Assembly: GCA_030038645.1 (NCBI GenBank)
Contig: JASHSR010000130.1
Location: 1-18,124, forward strand
Length of the DNA: 18,124 nt
Origin: Gammaproteobacteria bacterium
GTDB lineage: Bacteria > Pseudomonadota > Gammaproteobacteria > Steroidobacterales > Steroidobacteraceae
Direction: 5' to 3'
In this document: in pieces, positions 8,025 to 14,417 of the stretch
Position numbering within the stretch: position 1 is the first letter of the stretch
Layout: the number at the start of each line of letters is the position of its first letter
Position numbers and translations under genes: made by a program
The notes under the pieces: generated by a model
The model's input: the letters and a program-made list of their open reading frames with translations, nothing else
What the model was told of the DNA's origin: nothing
Database searches by the model: none

Positions 8025-8093
8025 AATTATCTTAAGTATTTAATAATATTAAATATTAAAAAGCGGATGCCAAGTTACACAGCGTATCGACGC

Positions 8094-8126
8094 GTCCGCC
8101 GCCGGACAGTGGACATCGCGGCGGAC
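8094..8126. promoter_or_regulatory. Candidate enhancer (UAS) for the NtrC-type activator
   Basis: A perfect inverted repeat, GTCCGCCGC ... GCGGCGGAC with a 15-nt spacer, lies about 124-156 nt upstream of the predicted sigma-54 transcription start. That is the usual distance for activator binding sites of NtrC-type regulators, whose Fis-like domains bind dyad sequences as dimers. GC-rich repeats arise by chance, so position is the main support. Confidence 0.4.
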
Positions 8127-8193
8127 AGGTTGAGCTCGATGTGGAGGCCCCCTCGGAGGACAGCTTCGCGGTCGGCGCGAGGCCGAGCGGCGG

Positions 8194-8226
8194 CCTTCGA
8201 CGTTCCACATGAGGAAAACCCCCAAT
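8194..8226 (-). promoter_or_regulatory. Bipartite motif copy 1 (candidate ECF promoter, facing the ABC operon)
   Basis: Read on the minus strand: ATTGGGGGTTTTCC, 11 nt, then GTCGAAG. The first 14 bases are identical to copy 3 before the receptor gene, and the spacer length is the same in all three copies. The orientation points away from the sigma gene, toward the ABC operon start about 250 nt away. Confidence 0.5.
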
Positions 8227-8297
8227 CGGACTTGCAAAATTGCTGTTCCGCCGCTTGGGCGCGTACTGTAGAGCGCCTCCGAGACAGCGAAGGCCCG

Positions 8298-8807
8298 ATG
8301 TCCAACGCGCACGATGACCTGTTTGGTCGGCTCTTCTCCGAGAGCCACTGGGCGTTGCGTCGATATGTCCGGCGCCTCGTCGGCTCGCGGGAGGCGGCGG
8401 AGGATGTCGTCCAGGAGGCTTTCTTACGAACCTACGAGCACGCGGGCGATGTGAAGATCCCGCGCGCGTTCCTGTTTTCCACCGCTCGGAATCTTGCAGC
8501 CGACTCCCGCAGACATAATCGAGTCGCCAAGACAGACTCATTGGGGGATTTTGACGCTCCCGGAGTCGTATCCTGGAGTGCATCGCCTGAAGGACAGGCG
8601 CTCGCGGATGAGCGGACCCGCCTACTGAAGGACGCCGTCGAACGGCTGACGCCCCAATGCCGGGCCGCGTTCGCTTTGAAGGTGTTTCACGCGTGCTCGT
8701 ACAAGGAGATCGCGCAGCGATTGGGCATCTCTCCGAAAACCGTAGAAAATCACATCGCGCGCGCTCTGCGCGAGACGCACCGGTATCTCCGGCAGCGTTA
8801 CAAGTGA
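8298..8807 (+). CDS. ECF sigma factor, FecI type
   Basis: This 169-aa protein has only the two ECF regions. Sigma-2 covers about residues 9-75, including AEDVVQEAFLRTYEHAG. Sigma-4 covers about 105-165, with the helix-turn-helix YKEIAQRLGISPKTVENHI. It directs RNA polymerase to a small regulon and should be held or activated by the FecR-type protein encoded 15 nt downstream, in response to the STN-bearing receptor. The start at 8298 is chosen over earlier in-frame ATGs because GAAGG lies five nucleotides upstream and the protein begins at the usual distance from sigma-2. Residues 78-100, between the two regions, form a variable linker; the DNA encoding it carries copy 2 of the bipartite motif. 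The signal molecule is not identifiable. Confidence 0.93.
   Translation: MSNAHDDLFGRLFSESHWALRRYVRRLVGSREAAEDVVQEAFLRTYEHAGDVKIPRAFLFSTARNLAADSRRHNRVAKTDSLGDFDAPGVVSWSASPEGQALADERTRLLKDAVERLTPQCRAAFALKVFHACSYKEIAQRLGISPKTVENHIARALRETHRYLRQRYK
8540..8571 (+). promoter_or_regulatory. Bipartite motif copy 2 (inside the sigma-factor gene)
   Basis: ATTGGGGGATTTTG, 11 nt, then GTCGTAT. It agrees with copy 3 at 11 of the first 14 positions and across GTCGTA, with identical spacing. It lies in the linker-coding part of the sigma gene, 252 nt before the fecR-type start, and could drive an internal transcript for the regulator. A 6-bp hairpin (CGCCTG-AAGGA-CAGGCG, 8584-8600) follows just downstream. 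Confidence 0.4.
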
Positions 8808-8822
8808 ATCAAGATCCGGGTC

Positions 8823-9866
8823 ATGGCTGACGTGCACCGAATGCCGGACGCAAGCGAAGCCGAGCGCATGGCGAGCGAGTGGATCGCGCGCCTGAACGCG
8901 GACGATGTCTCGGCCGAGGACCGCGCGAGATTCGAAGCGTGGCGCGCGGCGCACCCGATGCATGCGCGCGCGTACGAGGCGCTCTCCGCCACTTGGAATC
9001 AGTTCACGGCCACTCGCCCCGTCGTTCAGGCCGTTACCTTCGCCCAGTCCATGAGCGAGGCGGCTGTGGCGCCTTCGCGGCGGCGGCGACGGGCAATAGG
9101 GGTGGCCGCGGCGGCCGCGATTGCGGCGATGACGATCGGCTGGCTGCATTTCGAGCGGTCTGCGATGGATGCGACCTTCAGAACGGCGAGCGGCGAGCAG
9201 GCCACGATCTCTCTGCCGGATGGCTCCACGCTGGAGCTCAACAGCGACAGCCTCGCGCGCGTGGACTACTCGGAGCGCAAGCGCGTGATCCGCCTCGACC
9301 GCGGCGAGGCCTTCTTCAAGGTCGCGCACGATGTTCATCGACCCTTCTGGGTGGTTGGAGGCGGCTCCTGGGTGAGGGCGGTCGGAACGGCGTTCGACGT
9401 CTTCTTGCGGCCTGCCGATGTCCGGGTGACCGTGAGCGAGGGCACGGTCAAGGTAGGCGCGGTCCGTTCTCTGATTGACGGGGTTCCGTCGGACGATGTG
9501 CTCGGCAAGGCGGCGGTATGGGTGCTCACCGCGGGCGAGCAGGCCGACCTGAGCGGCGCGGCGACGGAGATGCGACGGCTCTCGCCCGCAACGCTTGCAC
9601 GATCGATAGCGTGGCGGGACGGCACCCTGTACTTCGAGAACCAACCCTTGGGCGACGTGGTGGACGAGCTCGGCAGATACACGCCGCTGCGGCTCATCGT
9701 GGACGACGACAAGCTGCGCCGTATGCCGGTGGGCGGCACCTTTCAAGCGAGTCCCCAAGGCGCAGAAGCTCTACTCAAGATGCTGCGACAAGGATTCGGC
9801 TTGACAGTGCGCCGTCAAGCCGGGCGAGTGTACATCGAGCCGCCGCGGGGCAAGCAGCCCGATTGA
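8823..9866 (+). CDS. FecR-type anti-sigma/sigma regulator
   Basis: This 347-aa inner-membrane protein transmits the signal from the receptor to the sigma factor. The cytoplasmic N-terminal FecR_N/DUF4880-like domain (about residues 12-57) shows the expected A..W..RL ... RFEAWRAAHPMHARAY pattern. A basic run RRRRR (86-90) precedes one membrane helix (about 91-108). The periplasmic FecR domain (118-212) includes the signature TISLPDGSTLELNSDS and RGEAFFKV. A C-terminal STN-like module follows (about 268-337: LYFENQPLGDVVDELGRYT). The start codon lies 15 nt after the sigma gene, so the two are co-transcribed. The ribosome site is weak (GATCCGGG), suggesting translational coupling. The family call is secure; whether it inhibits or activates the sigma factor is not visible. 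Confidence 0.93.
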   Translation: MADVHRMPDASEAERMASEWIARLNADDVSAEDRARFEAWRAAHPMHARAYEALSATWNQFTATRPVVQAVTFAQSMSEAAVAPSRRRRRAIGVAAAAAIAAMTIGWLHFERSAMDATFRTASGEQATISLPDGSTLELNSDSLARVDYSERKRVIRLDRGEAFFKVAHDVHRPFWVVGGGSWVRAVGTAFDVFLRPADVRVTVSEGTVKVGAVRSLIDGVPSDDVLGKAAVWVLTAGEQADLSGAATEMRRLSPATLARSIAWRDGTLYFENQPLGDVVDELGRYTPLRLIVDDDKLRRMPVGGTFQASPQGAEALLKMLRQGFGLTVRRQAGRVYIEPPRGKQPD

Positions 9867-9910
9867 AGAGCGGTCGGACCGCTTCGCGAGCTCAGAATCG
9901 CGAAAAGTGA

Positions 9911-9942
9911 ATTGGGGGTTTTCCGCTTCCCGGGAGTCGTAG
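9911..9942 (+). promoter_or_regulatory. Bipartite motif copy 3 (candidate ECF promoter of the receptor gene)
   Basis: ATTGGGGGTTTTCC, 11 nt, then GTCGTAG. The second box lies about 49 nt before the receptor ATG, a normal position for a promoter. Identical spacing to the other two copies suggests -35 and -10 boxes of the adjacent FecI-type sigma factor. Start of transcription would fall near 9949. Confidence 0.6.
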
Positions 9943-9946
9943 TCCG

Positions 9947-9967
9947 TAGCCTCTCACAGAGAGGCTA
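9947..9967 (+). promoter_or_regulatory. Perfect 9-bp stem-loop at the predicted 5' end of the receptor mRNA
   Basis: TAGCCTCTC-ACA-GAGAGGCTA is a perfect inverted repeat with a 3-nt loop, five nucleotides downstream of the candidate -10 box. It would cap the 5' end of the transcript, or act at the DNA level as an operator. The remaining leader to the ATG at 9991 is 23 nt. Confidence 0.6.
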
Positions 9968-9990
9968 GGCAACACTCGACGGGGGCGCAC

Positions 9991-12900
9991 ATGAAGTCGA
10001 CCTACGGCCGATCGACCAATGCGATACGCTGCAGATCACTGATGATGATGTGGAGGGCGTTCCTCTGCGCCGCAGGCGTTGCGCTTGCCGCTCCCGTCCT
10101 GGCCCTCGCGGACTCGGCTCGGTTCAATATCCCTGCGCAACCGCTGCCTATCGCTCTGAAGGCATTCGCCGCGCAGGCTCACATGCAGCTGCTCTATCAG
10201 TACGATGCGGTCGAGGGCGCGAGAGGAAACCAGGTCATCGGGGACTTCGAGAAGCACGCAGCGCTCCTGCAGCTTCTGCGCAATACCGGTCTCGAGGCCG
10301 TCTATAGCTCCGATTCCGCGGCGACGATCAGGCGCGTCCGCTCCGATGCATCATCGCGTCAGATCCGGCAGAGTCAAGCTGGCGACCCGGTGCTGCTTGC
10401 GCAGGAGCAAGCGCCTGCGCCGGCACCGTCCAATGTGCCCGCACCGCCGCCGACCGCGGCGCAATCGCCGCAGCTCGAGCAGGTGACGGTCACTGGCTCG
10501 CGGATAACCGTTCTCCCGGGGATGTCCACGCCGACGCCCGTGACCTCTGTCCCCGTGACCGAGTTGCTTTCCACCCAGCCGGAGACCATTGTCCAAGGGC
10601 TGGCAGCCCTTCCGTCGCTATCCGACTCAACCACGCCGCAATCGAAAGGGGGATCCACCACGTTTGGGGAGGGGAGCTACCTGAACTTGCGGAACCTCGG
10701 AGCAGTCGAGACCTTGGTGCTGCTCGATGGCAACCGCATCGTGCCGAGTAACATCCAAAACTACACTGACGTGAGCATGATGCCCGAGGCGCTGATCTCC
10801 CGTGTCGACGTAGTGACCGGAGGCGCTTCGGCGGCTTATGGCTCCGACGCGGTGGCCGGCGTCGTCAACTTCATCCTCAATACTCATTTTACGGGCTTCA
10901 AGGTCGACGTGGGCACGGGCCGCTCGGGAGTTGGTGATGGAGGCTCTGACAAGCTGTCGCTGGCATGGGGCGCCCCGTTCGACGACGATCGCGTGCATGT
11001 GATCGCATCATTCAACTGGCTGCATTCTCAGGCGGCCGATGCCGCCAACCGCCCCTGGGCAGACCAGCACTGCGCGGTCGTTAATACTCCTGGGGTTACC
11101 ACGGCCACTGAGTCGCCCACCAATCCGTTGACGCAGTTTGCCTGCAATGTCACGGAGCCCTATGCCTCCTATGGTGGCGCGATCACCAGCGGTCCGCTAA
11201 CCACCCCAACGCAGGGTATCAGCTTTGGTCCGGGCGGCGTTCCGGAACCTTTCACGTACGGGTCGCTGCGCACCAGCAATTTCCAGGTGGGCGGTACCGG
11301 CGATCCGGCATATGACGACGACGATGTGGACTTGGTCATTCCGCTAGATACCAAGACGGGCTTCAGCCACATCGAATATGACGTTTCGGACAACGTCCAC
11401 GCATGGGCTCAACTGACAGCGAGTCGCAGCGCGTCCGAATATTCCCAGACGCCGCCCTTCCTCGATGCGACTCGCCCCGTGACCATCTACAGCGGCAACC
11501 CGTACATTCCGGCGTCGATCCAGGCGCAGATGACGGCCCTCGGCGTCTCGAGCTTCCAGCTTGGGCTCGTGCCCGAGTCCTGGGGCAATGTCGAGGCCGA
11601 CAGTAACGAAGAGCTCTACGACGCGCTCGCCGGCCTGAAGGGCGCGTTCGGCCATGGCTGGAGCTGGCAGCTGCATTTTGAGCACGGCCGCATGCAGTGG
11701 GAAATGACGATGCCCGGTAACATAGATTTACCGAATCTGTATCGCGCGGCCGACGCGGTGACGGCGCCCAACGGCACGGTCGTTTGCGAGAGCGCCCTCG
11801 TCGATCCGGCGCAATATGGCAGCTGCGTTCCGATCGACCTCTTCGGTCCGGGCGCGGCCTCGCCCGAGGCGCTCGCCTATATTCACGGCGCTGGCGCCCT
11901 ACTTCAAGACGACAATGTGATGACCCAGGATGACGCTACCGCGAGCGTCAACGGAGTGCCCTTCTCGTCATGGGCGGGGCCGGTCTCGTTTTCTATCGGT
12001 GCTGAGTGGCGGAACCTGTCCGGAGTCCAGACCTCCGATCCGCTCTCGCAGGAGTACCCCGTCAACTTCACGGACGACGTCGGCGTCCCGGCCGCGGTAG
12101 CCGACGCGCACGGGGGCTGGCTGACCACAAATGCGCAGCCATATAGCGGCTCGTACCACGTCACAGAGGGTTTTATGGAGTTCCTGGCGCCGCTGGCAAG
12201 GGACCTTCCCTTTGCTAAGGAAGTGGATCTGAACGCCGCCGGCCGGGTCACCGATTACTCCCAGAGCGGCCTCGTCGAGACCTGGAAGCTCGGCATGACC
12301 TGGCGGCCGATCGAGGACTGGCTCTTCCGAGTGACCGAGTCACATGACATCCGTGCGCCGAACATTGCGAACTTGTACGCCGGGCTCAACACGGGGCCCG
12401 TGACGGTGACCGATCCGTTCCAGAGCGGCACTGCGGTCGACATCAAGGATGCGACGCTAGGCAATCCGAAGCTGGTACCGGAACGGGCCAACACCTTCAC
12501 AGTGGGCACAACCTATCAACCCTCGTGGCTCGGCGGACTGGCGTTGTCGTTGGATTATTACGACATCGAGATCAAGGACTTGATCTCCTCGTATACCGCG
12601 CAGCAGGAATTGAATTACTGCTACGCGGGCGATCAGTTATTGTGCCAATACATCTTTCGCGGCTCAACGGGCCAGCTTACCCTCATAGAGATTCCGGCGC
12701 TGAATCTGAATGACGCCCTGACGGAAGGCGTTGACCTCGATGTCCGCTACGACTCCGACCTGGCTGGGGGGAAGCTCAGCACGCGGTTGATCGGCACACG
12801 ACTGATCGAGCAGTCGACCACCTCGGTGTCCCCAACCGGCAATATCGAGAGCGAGTACGCCAGCGATCTGGCGTACGGCAGTCCCGATTGGCTGCTCACG

Positions 12901-13227
12901 CTGACCACGAGCTACGACCGTGGGCCGTGGGGCTTCGATCTCAGCGGCCGCTTCATCAGCAGCGGCGAGTACAACACCACCTACGTCGTCGGCGAGCTCG
13001 CTCCGGCAGATCAAAATTTGCCGAGCAACTTCACCATCAATGCCGGAATCCGCTATACGCTCAGGTCCTTGCCGGGCGCGCCGGAGCTCTACTTCACCAT
13101 CACGAATGTTCTCAACAAGGCGCCGCCGATCATCCCGGGTACGGCGCTCACCGGATTCGACACCAATGCCGAGCTCTACGACACGATGGGCCGCTACTTC
13201 TTCGGAGGTGTCCGTCTGGCGTTCTAG
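9991..13227 (+). CDS. TonB-dependent receptor/transducer with STN domain
   Basis: This 1078-aa outer-membrane receptor takes up a ligand using TonB energy and signals to the FecR-type protein. It has a long signal peptide (hydrophobic 24-40, likely cut after ALA at 40) and an STN signalling domain at about 44-116 (FNIPAQPLPIALKAFAAQAH). A Pro/Ala-rich linker (136-160) and a TonB-box-like segment EQVTVTGSR (163-171) follow. The plug domain (about 176-298) includes LNLRNLGAVETLVLLDGNRI and VDVVTGGASAAYGSDAVAGV. The barrel ends in a C-terminal Phe (GGVRLAF). Cysteine pairs in the barrel loops (CAVV...ACNV; VCES...SCVP; YCYA...LCQY) suggest disulfides. A start at the later ATG (10042) would also give a signal peptide. 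The ligand is unknown; the downstream exported enzymes argue for a small organic compound rather than only iron. Confidence 0.95.
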   Translation: MKSTYGRSTNAIRCRSLMMMWRAFLCAAGVALAAPVLALADSARFNIPAQPLPIALKAFAAQAHMQLLYQYDAVEGARGNQVIGDFEKHAALLQLLRNTGLEAVYSSDSAATIRRVRSDASSRQIRQSQAGDPVLLAQEQAPAPAPSNVPAPPPTAAQSPQLEQVTVTGSRITVLPGMSTPTPVTSVPVTELLSTQPETIVQGLAALPSLSDSTTPQSKGGSTTFGEGSYLNLRNLGAVETLVLLDGNRIVPSNIQNYTDVSMMPEALISRVDVVTGGASAAYGSDAVAGVVNFILNTHFTGFKVDVGTGRSGVGDGGSDKLSLAWGAPFDDDRVHVIASFNWLHSQAADAANRPWADQHCAVVNTPGVTTATESPTNPLTQFACNVTEPYASYGGAITSGPLTTPTQGISFGPGGVPEPFTYGSLRTSNFQVGGTGDPAYDDDDVDLVIPLDTKTGFSHIEYDVSDNVHAWAQLTASRSASEYSQTPPFLDATRPVTIYSGNPYIPASIQAQMTALGVSSFQLGLVPESWGNVEADSNEELYDALAGLKGAFGHGWSWQLHFEHGRMQWEMTMPGNIDLPNLYRAADAVTAPNGTVVCESALVDPAQYGSCVPIDLFGPGAASPEALAYIHGAGALLQDDNVMTQDDATASVNGVPFSSWAGPVSFSIGAEWRNLSGVQTSDPLSQEYPVNFTDDVGVPAAVADAHGGWLTTNAQPYSGSYHVTEGFMEFLAPLARDLPFAKEVDLNAAGRVTDYSQSGLVETWKLGMTWRPIEDWLFRVTESHDIRAPNIANLYAGLNTGPVTVTDPFQSGTAVDIKDATLGNPKLVPERANTFTVGTTYQPSWLGGLALSLDYYDIEIKDLISSYTAQQELNYCYAGDQLLCQYIFRGSTGQLTLIEIPALNLNDALTEGVDLDVRYDSDLAGGKLSTRLIGTRLIEQSTTSVSPTGNIESEYASDLAYGSPDWLLTLTTSYDRGPWGFDLSGRFISSGEYNTTYVVGELAPADQNLPSNFTINAGIRYTLRSLPGAPELYFTITNVLNKAPPIIPGTALTGFDTNAELYDTMGRYFFGGVRLAF

Positions 13228-13229
13228 GG

Positions 13230-13252
13230 ATCTCCGGGCCGACGGCCGAGAT
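13230..13252 (+). terminator. Hairpin just after the receptor stop codon
   Basis: ATCTC-(CG)-GGCC, loop GAC, then GGCC-GAGAT forms a 9-bp stem with a 2-nt bulge two nucleotides after the TAG. There is no T-run. It may reduce transcription into the downstream cassette or protect the receptor mRNA's 3' end. Confidence 0.35.
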
Positions 13253-13292
13253 GTACGTGGGATGGCGCGAAACTCATAGGGGGAGATGCAAG

Positions 13293-14357
13293 ATGAAGAC
13301 GGAATTGCGCGAGGCTGGAGCGCGAGGCGCGGCCGAAGCCGCGGCGTCGTTGCAGGGGCGAGAGCCGGCAGCTCGCCGTGAAGCCGTCCGCGGCGGGTCC
13401 GCGCGCGGTCGCGGCATCCAGGCCCTCTCAGCCCTTCTCATGGTCGTTTGCGGGGTGGCGGTGTGCGGGGCCGCTTCTTCCGCTGCCGAGGCGAGCCCGC
13501 CTGAGGCGACTTCAGGTTGTAACCGGGCGTGCTTGATTGGTTTTGCCAACCGCTACCTCGATGCGCTCGTCAGGCACGACCCCTCGGGACTTCCGCTGGC
13601 GAAAACGTACAAGTTTACGGAGAATGGACAGCGGCTGAGGCTCGGCGAGGGGCTCTGGCACCAGGCGAGCGACATTCAGTACCGTCAATACCTTGCCGAT
13701 CCGGCGAGAGGGGAGGTAGTCTTCTACGGAGCCCTGGAGGAGAGCGACTTGCCGACGCTTCTCCTGCTGCGCCTGCGGATCGTGCACCGGCAGATCAGCG
13801 AGATCGAAACGATCGTGGTACGCTTCGACAGCGGCCTCGAGGAGAGAGTCGCCACTCTCAAGGCCAGTCAGCCTTTGATCGACTCGATTCTTCCGAAGAG
13901 CGAGCGATCGTCGAAGCAGACGCTGGAGGCCATCGCCAACGACTACCTGGATGGGCTGCAAGATCACCCACCGAGGTCTTTTCCGATGACCTCAGATTGC
14001 AGCCGTACGGAGGACGGCCGGACGACGAGCCGTACGTCGACCACCGCCCAGCCCGGCTGGCCTCTGGGTTGCGACCTGAACTCCCCGATCTTTGCCTACA
14101 TGACGTCGCTTCACGATCGACGCTTCTTCGTCACGGACGTGGAGCGGGGTCAAGCCTTCGTGATCGCGGTCATGGACTGCCCCGGAACGCTCAAGACCGT
14201 CGAGATCGACGGCAAGACCGTGCTGAGGGGTCCGGGACAGCGAAGGCCACGCGAAGTGCTTCTCGGAGTGGTGTTCAAGGTCATCGGCGGCAAACTCTCG
14301 CGGCTGCAGGCCTTCCACGTCACGAACCTGCCGTTCGGAAGCCACTCCGGCTGGTGA
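13293..14357 (+). CDS. Exported protein of unknown function with two NTF2-like-looking repeats
   Basis: The 354-aa product has a long basic N-terminal region (1-43), then a hydrophobic stretch (44-66: LSALLMVVCGVAVCGAASSA), so it is probably exported or membrane-anchored. The mature part contains two related modules. Residues 84-113 (FANRYLDALVRHDPSGLPLA) resemble 214-243 (IANDYLDGLQDHPPRSFPMT), each followed by an FTENGQ-like / RTEDGR-like strand. Each module ends in beta-strands (LLLLRLRIVHRQISEIETI; LLGVVFKVIGGKLSRLQAF). The pattern recalls SnoaL/NTF2-like folds, or DUF8021-type proteins, which is an inference from memory. The ATG at 13293 has GGGGGAG seven nucleotides upstream. The frame is open far upstream into the receptor gene, but that part is a shadow. 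Lying between the receptor and the exported enzymes, it may bind or convert the same ligand; no catalytic residues are recognisable. Confidence 0.75.
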   Translation: MKTELREAGARGAAEAAASLQGREPAARREAVRGGSARGRGIQALSALLMVVCGVAVCGAASSAAEASPPEATSGCNRACLIGFANRYLDALVRHDPSGLPLAKTYKFTENGQRLRLGEGLWHQASDIQYRQYLADPARGEVVFYGALEESDLPTLLLLRLRIVHRQISEIETIVVRFDSGLEERVATLKASQPLIDSILPKSERSSKQTLEAIANDYLDGLQDHPPRSFPMTSDCSRTEDGRTTSRTSTTAQPGWPLGCDLNSPIFAYMTSLHDRRFFVTDVERGQAFVIAVMDCPGTLKTVEIDGKTVLRGPGQRRPREVLLGVVFKVIGGKLSRLQAFHVTNLPFGSHSGW

Positions 14358-14417
14358 GCGGCCCTTCCGCGCTGCGCGACCGGATGATCGAGGCGACAGC
14401 AGAAGACGACGAAGGGG

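Larger units (their letters stand above)
7942..8297. other. Divergent regulatory region between the ABC operon and the sigma-factor gene
   Basis: These 356 nt hold no convincing gene. From left to right they contain the sigma-54 promoter (minus), an IHF-like site, a sharp AT-rich stretch at about 8012-8062 in otherwise GC-rich DNA, a perfect 9-bp inverted repeat (8094-8126) and one copy of the three-times repeated bipartite motif (8194-8226, minus orientation). The AT-rich stretch contains two small palindromes, GATAA-A-TTATC and TAATATT-A-AATATTA. Short open frames here have unlikely composition and no ribosome site. I see no confident housekeeping promoter for the sigma-factor gene. Confidence 0.7.

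Noticed and set aside
7962..8297. 112-codon N-terminal extension of the sigma factor
   Set aside because: It would run through the divergent regulatory region. ECF sigma factors of this type begin shortly before sigma region 2, as from 8298.
8049..8348. Small minus-strand open frames in the divergent region
   Set aside because: They overlap regulatory signals and the sigma gene, have Arg/Pro/Ser-rich shadow composition and no ribosome sites.
12888..13292. Upstream extension of the repeat-protein frame into the receptor gene
   Set aside because: It would overlap the end of the receptor by more than 330 nt and lacks a ribosome site. The ATG at 13293 has a good one.
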